In this document: positions 49,271 to 61,312 of the stretch, in pieces
Position numbering within the stretch: the stretch's first letter is position 1
Layout of the letters: each line of letters opens with the position of its first letter
DNA from: Apostichopus japonicus
Taxonomy: Eukaryota > Echinodermata > Holothuroidea > Aspidochirotida > Stichopodidae
Assembly: GCF_037975245.1 (NCBI RefSeq)
Contig: NC_092573.1
Location: 6,424,001-6,488,000 of the forward strand
DNA: 64,000 nucleotides
Reading direction: 5' to 3'
Program-made: the position numbers and the translations under genes
Notes under the pieces: model-generated
Database searches by the model: none
What the model was told of the DNA's origin: nothing
The model's input: the letters and a program-made list of their open reading frames with translations, nothing else

Positions 49271-50866
49271 TGATTTGGACTTACAGATTGAGAACATTTT
49301 GAGCTTTTTTTTATTAAGCTATCAACTTCAGCCACTGGAATATCACTTTTAAATTTAAACATACTGCAAGAGTGATTTTGGCCAGTAGAAGGTTCCACCA
49401 GTCTTAAGGGTCAGTTGATTGCTAGAGTAAAATGAAGTCTTATGATTGGTAGAGAATGCATAAGTATTTTACATGCCCTAGTTAGCTTGATTTCCCTGAA
49501 AACTTAAAAGAGTCTCTCCCTACCCAAGTCACTGGAAGATTATTGGAACGGAAAACTGACTGTGTGGTTTAACTGTTTTGCTGATAGCAATTAACTACTT
49601 GAACAGCGCCTTACAATACTAGAAATGACAGTAAGATATAAATGAATATATATATAGAAGACAAAAAAAATCTTGACACCCATATTATTGATTTTTCTGC
49701 TTATAAATGCACAGTTCTAAGGGATTGAAGTATTTTGATCACTCTGTGTAAGCAACACAAGTATACAAATTAATCTCAAGGATTTCTGAGAAAAGAAAAC
49801 ATGTGGAGAGGGACTTTTCAAGCTGTATTGCATGTAATCCCTATGCTGTAAGGAATACAAGGTATTGTGGGTATTAACTGACACCCGCAGATTAAAATGA
49901 GGTCCATGACGTCCAATCCTATGATGTCTCCACTCATAGAGGTACAGTACAACAGCTGGTGCCCAGGCATAAAGGAACCAACTATGGCATCCATTAAGCC
50001 TATGGCTAATTAGCTGAAGAAGAATTTTTGAAACAAATTCTCACCTAATTGGCCCAAATGACATTTCGGCATGTTCATAATAAGCCAAAGTGTAAGTTTT
50101 GGGGGAAAAAATGTTTTTGACCTTTGACCTTTGTCCCATCATTTGCATCAGTCACTTAGGCACTAAATCCCATGCATAAGCATACACCTATCAAGTGTGA
50201 AGAACATCAGCCTGTTTAGGAGGCTTTGTGACACACTATTTAGTGAACTCACATACCTGTATACAATGACACAAATGTACATTACCATCACATTTTGACC
50301 AGGCTACAAAATAGAAATGGTTAGCGCACCCCATGTGTCCTTGTTATTTGCACTTCATATGTATATACTAACCTTTTCAAATTGCACTTCAAATCAATGA
50401 GGGGTGTGAGGTGGTACATAAATGGTCAATGAATTACATCTCATCCCCAGAACATTTACATGCAGGAAGGAGATAACATTGAATGCTAGATACAATGGCT
50501 TGATATACTCTGCAGCCTATATCATTTAAACACACTGCCCTGTCCTCAATGCTATTGGGTTAGAATTTTACAGTATCTGATTAGATTTGGATTCATCATA
50601 AACTGATCAGCATTAAGACTCCTCTGGGAATGCAGTCTCCTGAATGGGTGAATGGCTTCGATTCATTTCTAGTGTAAATAACGACATGTATGGTAATCTA
50701 TCTTCCAACTTCATCAAAGGGTTCCCAAACCTCTGCTTGATAGATCTCAACATATTTATAGACACTGTAAATAAAAGATATATACTTTCAAACGCAGTGA
50801 GTCACCTAATTACATTTTTTAATGACTCCATGGAGCAAATACTACTACATTTAGTCATCACAAATT

Positions 50867-51304
50867 TTATTTCTTGAGTTTAAAGGCTTCTGGAAAATCT
50901 TTACTCCTCCGTAACTGAAGAACAGTGATTTTGTTGTAGGCAGAATATTTGCACATTGGTAGCAGACACATATAGACGTCTGTCACGCATGAGATGGCAC
51001 CCAAGATGAATGCAACCTCCAGAGATGAGAAAACAAAGTGACTAAATGAACTTGCAAATGAAAGTAATACATTGTCATTCTCCAAAGAGCAGAATTTATT
51101 TGATACAAATTTAGAAAAGATGATTAAGAGTGTAACACTGCCCTCTATTTCACAGTTCCATGTAACCACTTCAACTTGAACACTAGGGGGACCCTCTAAC
51201 ACGGAAGTCCTAAAGCAGACCCCTATAGCTGGCCTCACACTGAATGCTTGAAGGAGAGTGAAAATCGTGCAACTCCAATCGTCTGTTATGAGTTCATTAT
51301 TCAA
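50867..51304 (-). CDS. Unassigned 145-codon open frame
   Basis: An open frame ending at TAA near 50867. Sequence includes TIFTLLQAFSVRPAIGVCF, VEVVTWNCEIEG and a C-terminus RSKDFPEAFKLKK. A possible acceptor (CATAACAG|ACGATTGG) would place it as a terminal exon in phase 1. It is on the same strand as the BRCT gene upstream, but that gene's last placed exon ends in phase 0, so direct joining fails. I do not recognise a family. A frame of this length is only marginally unexpected in 64 kb, so it may be chance. Confidence 0.25.
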   Translation of the reverse strand: MNNELITDDWSCTIFTLLQAFSVRPAIGVCFRTSVLEGPPSVQVEVVTWNCEIEGSVTLLIIFSKFVSNKFCSLENDNVLLSFASSFSHFVFSSLEVAFILGAISCVTDVYMCLLPMCKYSAYNKITVLQLRRSKDFPEAFKLKK

Positions 51305-51399
51305 TAGTCATCAAGACACCATAGAAGTCTTTTACAACTGGCCTCCGCACATTGAGGGATTGATGGGTGCACACTTATTGACTATCTATACCGACTGCC

Positions 51400-51711
51400 G
51401 GTGCTGTGGCCGAGTGGATAAAGGCGGTGGCATTTGAAGCATTGAGGCTAAGCAATCGGGAGGTTCCGGGTTGGATACCCGGACGGGTCATAGTAAGGTG
51501 AGTTTTTCATCCAAGAGCAATCTATGTTTCCCATCTGAAATGACTCTAGTTTCTAAATTGAAAAGATTCCAAATTTGGGTTAAAAATGTTGAATTGGGAG
51601 CCTCTCGATGTGTAAGTTGTAATCCAGAATCCCTTGCAGGTTTTTCCCACATTTGTGGTTGCTTAAGCATCATAAAAATAACTGCTGATTATTATTATTA
51701 TGATTATTATA
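51400..51711 (+). mobile_element. tRNA-derived SINE (Ser/Leu-like head with long variable arm)
   Basis: The head GTGCTGTGGCCGAGTGGATA (A box) runs to GGTTCCGGGTTGGATACCCGG (B box about 75 nt later). The spacing suits a tRNA with a long variable arm. A non-tRNA body and an (ATT)n tail at about 51685-51711 follow. The B box has TTGGATAC instead of TTCGATTC, a pol III box change suggesting an aged copy. Confidence 0.8.
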
Positions 51712-52764
51712 TTCTGGTGCTCGGTTAGGTCACATTGCAAACTATTTCCCTATGATTGGGTTGGTTGTTGTAACTGTGTAGTTCCTTGAACTGCTGCATA
51801 CTGCACGACCAATCACCAGCTGCCAATTGGGATGATGCTATGTATTGAGCTCTCCCTAATCATCTGCAAACTGAATAAATCTTAATCATTTTTTTCTTAA
51901 CAACAGACAAACTGTCCAATTATTCACAGTTTGCCATATTGTGAGAGTCAAGCTCAATCTGGTTCATTTGGGAAGACTATGAAGATACATGAAAAATTTA
52001 ATACCAGAGCAGCCCTCATCTACATTATTTGAGATGTGACCCTGCCCACGGTATGCCACATTATCCTCTGTTGTAGGGAAGACTGAGCCAGCGTTTCATA
52101 CATGATTGACGGTCAGCATAAAAAGTGTCTTGGCAACAGAATTGTGAGAACAGAATCAACTTCTATGGTTACGAAAATTAGAACCATTAACCACTCTTTC
52201 CTGGGGGAAAGGGTTATTTACTTGGACCTTACATAACAGTACTGGTTAGCTCATACTTGTCAGTAATGTGTTATAAATAAAACTATCAAAGTACTTTGAT
52301 ATCATGAAATATAAGCTAACGTTTATGGCTTCTTGACAGTACTGAGCAAGGAGATGATACCTTCATGTTGTGAAGTGATACTGTATGTGCAATCATTTTT
52401 TACACAGTACAAATGTACAAAGAGTACAATTGATGTATACAAGAAGTATTTAGTTTAGTTGTATGTAGCCTTGAAGCCTATTACAAAGGAATTTACAACA
52501 AGATCCTACAGCCACTTATACTATAGACCTCCTCCAGACATTTATTTCTAATGTGATTATATGATTATTTTAGCTTGCAAACATTAACTGATTCAAACAG
52601 GCCTTACTAGTATTAAGCCAAACAGTGCACCTTGTGTAGAAGATTGTTACCAACCCGCAGCAAAAATTAAGAGAGCCTCCTGTATGAAAGCGTGATGAAA
52701 GGTATGAAGGGGAGTATGGGGCACCATAGAGACATAGGAGGGTTTAAGAGGGTGGGGTGCCCAG
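51712..52764. other. Intergenic, no gene recognised
   Basis: AT-rich sequence following the SINE; no coding or RNA feature seen. Confidence 0.45.
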
Positions 52765-53160
52765 TGTAATAAGTATTTGAAATCTATTTGAAATATCCAC
52801 TACTATTAGTTAAGATATTAAGGTACTAGAGACAAAGGACATTTTAAGGGTAGGTAGGGAAGGGGGGGGCGGATGGTCAGTGTAATTAGTATTTGAAATC
52901 CATTTGAAATATCCACTACTATCAGTTAAGATATTTAGGTTCTAGAGACATCTAGGAGATTTTGAGGGGTAGATAGGGGGTTGTCAGTACAATAAGTATT
53001 TGAAATCTATTTGAAATATTCACTACTACTAGTTAAGATATTTATGTACTAGAGACATAGGACATTTTAAGGGTAGGTAAGGGGGGGATGGTCAGTGTAA
53101 TAAGTATTTGAATTTGAAATATCCACTATTATCAGTTAAGATAGTTAGGTACTGAATGCT
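52765..53160. repeat. ~107-116-bp tandem repeat, about four copies
   Basis: AGTATTTGAAATC(T/C)ATTTGA recurs at 52772, 52888 and 52995, with a shortened form at 53103. Each is followed by AAATAT(C/T)CACTACTA, AGTTAAGATAT and a G-rich segment (GGTAGGTAGGGAAGGGGGGG-like). The last copy lacks part of the AAATCTATTTG block. Confidence 0.9.
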
Positions 53161-54044
53161 AGTGACAGGTAGAAAAAATGGAAATAGTGAAATATTTACC
53201 TTTTACCTAAGTTCTATACTTTTAGGTGCAGAAATATCAAATGTAGTTCTAATGCTTAGTTTGATATTGGACCAATGACAGGGTTATTCAGTTTCTTGTT
53301 GTAAATATGGCAAGGTAGTGTAATTTGTGGATTGTTATGAATGAGGACTATATCTACTTTTATACTCACTGAAGAAGAGTGGTTGGGGAGGTCAGTGACC
53401 AAGTTTGACATCAATAGGCGATATAACACCTGACTCAATATTATGGTAGATTTCCATCTCTGGTGATTTGAGGGGGAATTTAGGCCTGACAATTGCCCCA
53501 AACTTGAAGCCATACAGATAGTAACTTGTCAGAAAGAAGCATCTTGGTATATAAATACAAAACGAGTCAAGTTCAAACAATCGTGCTTTTGAAATAAGCC
53601 ATGAAATGACAGTAATGTTACCAGGCACCAGATTAAGCGAACACTTTGCTATCTGAAATAATTTTCTCTTTGAAAAAGTCTATTTCACCAAACTACATAG
53701 CTTACGGCTCAGTCTTTTCACCGTGGTTGTCTAAGAGAACCCCCTGATGGTATTTTCTAAGCTATTAAAAAACCTTTATAGATTTTAGGTTTTGATTTCT
53801 TGTTACTATGGCAATGCCATTGGCTGCTTACATCTCTCTTGGACAATCAAATCTGTATGTAGGATTTTTAGCAAACACGTTTGATAAATTAAAGTGGATT
53901 AGTGGGATTAAAATATATCAAATGGATTACTAAAGATATTAATTGGATAAATGAGTAGATAAAATTGCTTTCACATTTCTTCTTCTTCTCACAATCTCCT
54001 CAATCTGGAGTCCTGGTTTAGATTCTCTGCTTAATTGCACATAC

Positions 54045-57000
54045 TGTAATATAGTCCTGTTGTTCCAGCAGTTCTCTTGACCAAGCAATTGCTGGTCTGA
54101 AAAAAGACTGAACCTTAGTGGATGCCTGACATCCTTGTTGGTCATACTAGGTGAAAGCAGCTTTTGTTTAGATTACTAAACCAATGTAGTTTTAATATCT
54201 ACTTTCAATTTCCACTTCCATCAATTTTCACTTCACTGTTCCATGCAGACACACCTATGCACAGGAGTGCTTCTCATGAAAGCCATTCGCCGGCATTGAA
54301 AGAAGACAGTTGAAACAATGTAGCAAAAAATACACTGAATTTTATGGAAATATCTCCTCCCCTCTCACAATGTATACACAAAGCATTGAAAAACTGCTTC
54401 TCTCTCATACTGTATCCACAAAGCCTGGAAAAAAATGGGATTCCCTCTCACGATGTATCCACAAAGCTTTGGAAAAACTGCATCTCTCATAATGTATCCA
54501 CAGCGCACTGCAAAAAAAACTACTACCCTCTAACAATGTATCCACAAAGCACCGGAAAACTGCTTCTCTCTCATACTTTATCCACAAAGCTCTGAAAAAC
54601 CTGCTCCTCTGACACAATGTACCCACTATGCACTGATATAATTCTTCTCTCTCACAATGTAACAACAAACACTGAAAAAAGGTGATCCCCACTCACGGTA
54701 TATCCTCCTCCCCCCCCCTCCCCCAGCCATTGAAAAACAAGAAATGCTTCACTCGTACAAAGTATCCCCACAGCCATTGACAAAAGACCACTATTTCTGA
54801 TTCCATACCCACATAGCAGCAGAAGTTGTGTATTCTGCAATGCATATTCTGTTTGATTTCTTTCTCACCTGTGGCTATGAATCTTCTCGGACGTAGACAG
54901 GACACTCTGTTTGCTTCCCTGTTGCGAAAAGTCAAGTTTTCTTTTGTGCCTCTTTGAATGTCTTATAAGATTTTGTTGTTCTTGTACTTCATCATCATCA
55001 TCACTGCCATCGTCTCTTTCTGCTGTCTCACAGGTACCACTGGGTATGCCTTTGATGTCAACTGTTAATACAATTTAGAACAAAGATAATAAAAGGGTTC
55101 TGACGAATTTCAGTTAAAGTGACAGACATATTGTTTGTTATATTACGGTTGGTAGATCTTCAGAACGATGGAGTAGATTATGATGTCATTGGAAATGGAG
55201 AATTCTGCTGAATTGTGAATTCTGCCTACAGATCAACTCACCTAATGGGAATTCAGGTGGGAGTATCAAGTATGGCGCCACCGCAACCTGTTTCATATCC
55301 TTCTCTTTGACACAGTCAGATATAAAAGAAGCATGAAACACTGTCACGTAACCCCATAAGAACTCCATCTGCTCAAACAACCTGCAAGATGATATAAGTC
55401 AAAAGACATTTAAAAGTATGTTTTTATTTTTTGAAAAGAACATTGTTCTAAGCTATTCAATATTGGGAACTGGCAAACCATATAATTCAAGAGATACTCT
55501 GGTGACTGAAGTTGATAACTTGAAAAAATTGGTGGATATTTTCAGCATCTTTAATAGATCTACACCACATCCTCGTTGTCCTTTTTATAGTGAAAATAAG
55601 GATTTTCAAAGTTGATGATATTTTTCTGAATGCATCTGGCAACAACATAGTTAGTGATGTCATTATGACAATTGACCTGTAAATGGTTTTAAGTTCTTGA
55701 TAATTCATAAATCATTTATCCACAGAGGACATGTTCATATTTCTTAAAACTTGAAAACAGACAGAATCTTGATCAGTCATAGTGCTAAACACACTGACAC
55801 TGCTGAGCTATCTACGATATCCCACGTTATGACGGCTGAGTTGAGTTGGGTCATGTTCAGTTGGCGCAATGTGAGGCCAGACTAACTTGGGCTCACCGTG
55901 GCTTCACTGCACATTGCATTTGACTTACTCAATAAGTAAAGTTTATCCAGTGTCACGCAGCAAAATACCCAAGTTGCTTTATTTTACAACACAAACAGTC
56001 ACACTTACTTCCTTCTTTTTATTTCTTTTTATTTCCTTTTTTTTCTTTTTGACAAAAATCTCATTGATGGAAGGTCATATCCAAAAAATATTTCAGCCAA
56101 ATAACTTTACAATTCAATTCCTTAGAGTACTAATGAAAGTGACACGATTGTAAAAACAAACCCGAGAGCCCTATATTATATACAGCTTCAAACTACAGGT
56201 AAAAATTCACAGGAAGCTGCAGTCACAGCCAAGAAACAAATTAAATTGAAAGTTACAATACTCACTTTGCAGTGTCTCTTGCATTGTGATTTTCACTGAA
56301 CAGAAATTGTGCTTCCTTCCAATTGCCACATGTCCCTCCATGTTTTACTATTGGTGAATGAAGAAAAAAAGGTATTTTGAGAGGATAGACCAGTGCTGTC
56401 ATTTAGTCTTTTCAGCCAAATGTCAAGTCCCTCAGGTCAAGTCTCAGTTCTAGACTTAAGTCCTTTGAGGGCAAGTCTTAGGCAAGTCTCAAGTCCCTGA
56501 AGGCAAGTCTTATGTCAAATCTCAATTCCCTGAGCGCAAGTCTTTTAAGTAAAGTCTCAAGTCCCTATAGCTCTAAATGTTTAATAACTCAAGAATCTTT
56601 CAATAACTCATTTTGAGTTGGAAACTGCTGATACACATACATACATACATGTACAATGCTGAATGCACCGTTAAAATAAATGAAATTGCATCCTCCGAAA
56701 TGCTTGTATCATAAACAAATATGTTTAAAATCTGGATCAAAACATAGGATGGATGTGCAAATTGGTATAAATCTTCTTTCAGGACATACATGGCTATGGT
56801 CGTGGAGTGTTAGCTCAGTGGTTAACGCCGGTGCCTTCCAATCATAAGGTCCCCGGTTCAAGACACTCCAAGATAAATGTATGTCGTCTAGTTACAGAGT
56901 TGTTGACAATTCATAATCATGGACGTTAAATATGAATGTAAGAGACTGACTTCGGTCAGCTTGTGGCTTTGATAAGTCAATGAGGCTTCTTCACGAGTTC

Positions 57001-58018
57001 CTGCTTGCAGGAGAATCTAAAATACATGGTGTACCATTAACCGCAAGTTTACACTACTACGTGAGAAAGGACGCTGAAATGCTATGGATAGCTACCAATC
57101 ACATTGTGCATTTTTCCCATTGCTAACAATTATGATACTTATTTTGTTTGGTATAAGAACATCAAACTGAAAGTGAAGGAACTCTAAAAGGTACACCACA
57201 GGTAATGAAAAGACACACAGTCACTGGCAATTGTAAGGTACAATGAGAGAGATGCATCTTTAATTATTGGTATTTTAATCAAATTTCATAAAAATTCTCT
57301 TGAGAGATATGCCATGTACTGTACATTGCCTACTATTTAAAATTGTGCAATGACTATTACTTGCCTGAAAGAACTGACATAGTTGTTCCTTGGAAAGTCT
57401 CTAAATAAGTACACACTATGAAGCAATCTATCGTATTACACAATCTCATGAATCATTCTACAAATTTTTCTCTCACTTTGAAAAAAAGGCATAAATTAGT
57501 AATGCCCTATTAGTGCTCTTCCAATTTTACAACTAGACTTTGTGCCCTATTGCTACAGTAGCTGAAAAGCCCAACATGGTGCTCTATCATTTCAAGGAAA
57601 CTCCAAGGCAATTTCTAACTTGTCCTAAACTATATGTTGCCTTACCCTCTTGATCCTTAATTATTTTGACCCCAATTGACCTGTATTGTATAGGAAACTA
57701 CACAACAATGTGTGGTACTGTATATTTCTTGCCGACAGGTTAAGTGATGCAGACCAATGACGGCGAACGATAAATAATTAAAATATGTACAAATGAGAAC
57801 CAATACTAAAGGACAGTGCCATTACAACCATTGTAATGATCACATTTTGTGTAAAAACTCAAGCATTTCAACTCATCATTTATCGTATACTTACTCCATG
57901 CTACTTTCTTGTCCTGAGAAACACTAGATGAAAACCAAGCCATCACTCCGGCAAACAAAGGGGACCCTTCTTTTTGTAGTACTCTCCTTGGTCTTCCTCT
58001 TCTAGTATTTTTGGACAT
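54045..58018 (-). CDS. BRCT-domain protein, possible RAP1/TERF2IP homologue (partial)
   Basis: Five minus-strand exons, all GT-AG and phase-consistent: 57895-58018 (ATG), 56266-56347, 55242-55381, 54869-55061 and 54045-54096. The protein starts MSKNTRRGRPRR, a basic AT-hook-like stretch. SPLFAGVMAWFSSSVSQDKK and WIKHGGTCGNWKEAQFLF follow, then WGYVTVFHASFISDCVKEKD with VAPYLI. The FISDCV..Y pattern is the C-terminal BRCT signature. The LF..(M)xF.V and HGGT placement resembles the N-terminal BRCT of vertebrate RAP1, a shelterin subunit that binds TRF2. An acidic then basic linker follows (DDGSDDDDEVQEQQ, KRHKRKLDF). The last exon gives RPAIAWSRELLEQQDYIT, which could start a Myb helix. The rest of the Myb domain and the RCT domain were not found, so the gene is 3'-incomplete here. 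Other BRCT proteins remain possible. Confidence 0.55.
54340..54830. repeat. Degenerate ~45-bp tandem repeat, intronic
   Basis: Variants of TCTCACAATGTATCCACAAAGC then (A)CTGGAAAAACTGCTTC recur about eleven times with strong divergence. They lie between the fourth and fifth exons of the BRCT gene. Long open frames over it are by-products. Confidence 0.85.
55242..55381 (-). CDS. BRCT gene exon 3 (BRCT core)
   Basis: A 140-bp exon between acceptor ATCTTGCAG and donor TTAG|GTGAGT. With exon 2 (56266-56347, 82 bp, CTGCAAA|GTGAGT) it carries the BRCT core: HGGTCGNWKEAQFLF then MEFLWGYVTVFHASFISDCV. The phases 2 and 1 agree with neighbours. The Trp/Cys pattern near FISDCV is what most supports a BRCT fold. 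Confidence 0.6.
56410..56570. repeat. Degenerate CAAGTC(T)CAAGTCC repeat, intronic
   Basis: GGCAAGTCTTA, CAAGTCTCAAGTCCCTGA and close variants occur six to seven times, in the first intron of the BRCT gene. Confidence 0.75.
56804..57028 (+). mobile_element. tRNA-derived SINE, family copy 1
   Basis: The head has GGAGTGT and ACACTCC that could pair as an acceptor stem, A box TTAGCTCAGTGGTTAACGCC, a TTCCAAT loop like tRNA-Gly(TCC), and B box GGTTCAAGAC with a broken T stem. The body runs from AAGATAAATGTATGTCGTC through GTTACAGAGTTGTTGACAATTC and ends GGAGAATCTAAAATACAT. It is antisense in the BRCT gene intron. A second copy lies at 62526-62718. Confidence 0.85.
57895..58018 (-). CDS. BRCT gene exon 1
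   Basis: Starts at ATG 58018-58016 (MSKNTRRGRPRRV) and ends CATGGA|GTAAGT in phase 1. The frame stays open upstream to 58123, so an earlier start is possible. I chose the ATG before the basic GRPRR segment because upstream residues look like untranslated AT-rich sequence. Confidence 0.5.
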
Positions 58019-59266
58019 GATTATAATTGGAACTAATAATATGGAGGAAAAAAGTGTTAGCCAGTAATGAAATTCCTGAGATTGAAAATCAGTTCTGACT
58101 GAAATGAGGACGAACCTGCTCAATTTTTAGTACAAAAATAAAGCTCAAGTAAAGCTGGTTTTTGGACAGATAAAACTGTAAAAGTTGGAAACTAGTCGTC
58201 ATCAGAACCATATCACACGGTTTTAGATGTCATGTAAACTAAGTCACTGCCAAACTTCTTCTTATTGTGATCGACAGATGTACAGTATTACACTTCAAAA
58301 GATGAAGATCTATGTGGATATCAGGCACTGATGTTTGGAAAGAAACAAAAAAAAGGAAACAGTACAACTCACATAAAGTGAAAAGTTTTGAACAAGTTGG
58401 AACCTAAATATTCAACTTTTGTCTACTTAAAATGAATTTATGACACAAAGCCTATTTAGATCTGATATGATAAGAATTAAGTCCACAATTTCAAGATCAT
58501 TTGCCATTTGCAAAAAACACTTACAGTGATCAAGCAGTGAAATCTTTCATGTTTGATTGTGTTGGGATATTTTCTCCATGACATGGTGATACTTCACACA
58601 ATGTACCAGAGTTCAGGAGTTTTGAAGGATATTTTCAGATTCTCACTCAAAACTACAGTTGCTGTGTCAATTTTTTGTTACCTTACTTCTCATGTCTAGA
58701 AGAAAACCTTGAAAAAGTCAGGTAGTGGCTATCCCACATCATGGCCAGTCATGAAAAATGGGTCACTAACATTCTGTCTTGCCAGTCCAAACTTTGCAGG
58801 CCTAACTTTAGGCCACTAATGTTGCATCCCATAGAAGTCATGAACCTGACCTAAGTTAGAACCAAGCTACTTGCCCAAGTCTAACTTAATCATTCATTTT
58901 TCTTCTGCTAAGATATAAAGAACCATCCAGCAATTGAAGTAAGTTACTATTACTAAGCCTTGTGCCAGTTATACTTATACTAGCCTAGGAGTTGTGGCTA
59001 TAGACTATCATAGCAAGTGATGAGTCTTACTTTTCAGCTACTGTACAGTAGTAGCATGGACACTTCGAAGTTCGGACACCTAAGCCTTAAAACACCCCAA
59101 AACTATATCTTCTGGTCTAAATCACCTGCAAATATACGTGATATGGTGGGAGAATTGTGTTATATTACGATATACGGCCAAACTTTCTTTCCTGCAAACT
59201 GTTTTCACGTTGTATTCCAAGATTGAAGATTCTTCATGATTGTGGAACTGGTATTTCTTTGCTAGA
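58019..59266. other. Upstream of the BRCT gene; no exon recognised
   Basis: AT-rich, without a clear TATA or initiator close to the first exon. A 5' non-coding exon further up is possible, for example near 59930-60000, where GC content rises (ACCGCGCCGGTGT). Confidence 0.4.
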
Positions 59267-59540
59267 GTATTGCAAAGTTCGGACACCCAACCCACAGTGT
59301 GGCGCTAGTGATAAAATTGGTGGCGCAGTTGCTCTTTCAGTAATTATAACAGACTTCATAGATCTCTGTCATTTTATTGACAAAGATGTAAGTACTTTCT
59401 TGCACACAGGTCATTTTGGAGAGAAAATAACTGTAGCTTCGTACTTTTGGTGAAATTTGGCTCTTCCTGTAGGTTGTCATGGTGAAATCGTGTATTTCTT
59501 AGGGTGTACGAACTTCGCAGTGTTCCGAACTTCGCAATAC
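59267..59540. mobile_element. Putative MITE with GTATTGC(A/G)AAGTTCGG termini
   Basis: Left end GTATTGCAAAGTTCGGACAC at 59267; the right end, reverse-complemented, is GTATTGCGAAGTTCGGAACA. The inner parts, ACACCC and GGGTGTACGAACTTCGCAGTG, repeat the motif. About 274 bp, no transposase. A related end (CTTCGAAGTTCGGACACC) is at about 59063. No clear target duplication. Confidence 0.55.
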
Positions 59541-60194
59541 TGACTTTACTACATACTAGCCTACTACTCAATAAGGCCCAACGTTACTTTATGCCCTAGG
59601 CCTAGGCCCTATCAATATCATAAGAACTTCGTACATGTCAAAATTTAGGCTAGGCCTAATCTGTAACCATGTAAGCGAACGGCTAATCTGTAATCAAGCT
59701 AGCCTAGCTTGATTTATTGTAATTGGTCTAAGTTAGGCCTACCGGGTACCATTACAATTATATATTGGTTACTAGGCTTACTCGTCGTAATATTGACAGC
59801 TTTAGTCAGATATAGTTGGGCAGCGTTTCAGTAAGCATTTTGTTGCTTTTTCACATGTCAAACATCCATCTCAATTTTGTTGTTTTGAAATAGTAAAATT
59901 TCATTTACTTTCAAGGGTCTCCGGCTTGAAGCTAGCAGCTATTAAGAGCAGACAATAACAACAGCCATTTGGTGTACACCGCGCCGGTGTGAAGCTAGAT
60001 ACTTATTCCGCGTTCCTCGTTCGACATTCGCGAAATAAGTAACTGTAGTAAACATGTTACTTATTCGATAATGGATTCGATATACAACTATGGAAAGCCT
60101 TTTGCTTCCGTACGAGATTATCAAGATTTTTTCGTCGAAAAAGTACATTTATGTGTATTTTTCCAAAGATAATGAGGTTTTATCAATGGGTCTG

Positions 60195-61175
60195 AAGACG
60201 ATGTAGAAAATTACCATAATCCGTCTTCCCCGGTCCAAACAGTGCTTGACCAATTCACATGACCAGTGGCGTAGGAAGGTACTTTTGAGTGGGGGGCTGA
60301 AGACTGATGGCCGGCCTGGGGGAGGGGTCTAAGGGGAGGGGGTGTCCCCCTCCCCTTTGGAATTTTTTTGCATTTCCAGGTGACCTCAGATGCAATTTGG
60401 TGCAATATAGCACACTTCAACTCTCACTCCATTTTGTAAAGAATTTTGCATTTTCACCTGGCCTTAAATGCAATTTGGTGCTCCAAATGAGATTTTTTTC
60501 TCATTTGGAAATGAAAAAGGGGTTTTCTGACTTGCGGAGCGGGGGGGCGGAATGATACTTCCGCCCCCCATATTTTTCACGGGGGGGGGCGCCCCCAGCC
60601 CCCCCCGGTTCCTACGCCCTTGCACATGACCAATATCACTTATTAGATGGATGTAACGGGATCACGAATAAAAAGTATTTGGGGCCTAATCAAGACCAGA
60701 ACGCCTTAGATCACCAAACCGATGGTTAGCATGAACTCTAAGGGCATTGTAGAAGAGTACCACAGTGCGTCTTGCCCGGTCCAAAGAGTGCTTGACCAAT
60801 TAAACTGACCACTAATTAATTACTTCTTTAAATGAGTGTCACGGGACCACGAAAAAGCTTTGGGCCCTAATCCATGCAGCACGCCTTGGATCACCAACCG
60901 ATGGTTAATATGAACTCTAAGGACAATGTAGAAGAGTACCATAATGCGTCTTGCCCGGTCCAAAGTGTGCTTGACCAATTAAAATGACCACTGCATTATC
61001 ACTTATTAAATTAGTGTAACGGGACAACGAATAAAAACATTTGGGTCATAATCCATGCAGCACGCCTTGGACCACCCAACCAATGCGTCATATGAACTCT
61101 AAAGACATTGTCGAAGGGTACCATAACGCGTCTTGCCCGGTCCAAAAAGTGCTTGACCAATTAAAATGATCACTT
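60195..61175. repeat. 179-bp satellite, about 3.4 copies, split by a MITE
   Basis: TCTTGCCCGGTCCAAA recurs with CCAAA at 60235, 60781, 60960 and 61142. The last steps are 179 and 182. The first step of 546 becomes exactly 179 after removing the 359-bp MITE and one 8-bp target copy. The unit includes GACCAATT, CACTTATTA, AACGGGA, ACGCCTTGGA and CGATGGTT. Confidence 0.93.
60264..60622. mobile_element. hAT-type MITE, copy 2 (359 bp)
   Basis: Opposite orientation to the copy at 30584. Ends CAGTGGCGTAGGAAGG and, reverse-complemented, CAAGGGCGTAGGAACC (13 of 16 identical). Flanked by a perfect 8-bp duplication CACATGAC at 60256-60263 and 60623-60630. It was inserted into the 179-bp satellite after that array formed. 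No transposase. Confidence 0.95.
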
Positions 61176-61312
61176 CTTGAATTAATGTCCATCTCATATA
61201 TGTATCGTGCGTTTAGTGTCAACCGGTAGCATTACAAATTGCACTTTGGACGAGAAAGTTGAGCAGTGATTGGTCTGTTGAGCGCTCAACGGCGCTCAAC
61301 CATTGGTCTGTT

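Larger units (their letters stand above)
42449..50866. other. Gene-poor stretch, no gene recognised
   Basis: AT-rich with only short frames, none with family features. A 90-bp tandem duplication lies at 45113-45292. A segment at 49157-49270 is related to 33022-33135 (dispersed repeat). A C run lies at 48823-48838. Frames at 45961-46149 and 46242-46436 are slightly GC-richer than their surroundings but have no recognisable product. Confidence 0.5.

Noticed and set aside
54344-54692. Overlapping frames of 83-95 codons on both strands
   Set aside because: By-products of the degenerate 45-bp intronic repeat.
56804-56884. Functional tRNA-Gly(TCC) gene
   Set aside because: The acceptor stem pairs, but the T stem is broken and the anticodon stem is poor. 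The same sequence has a SINE body and a second copy at 62526.
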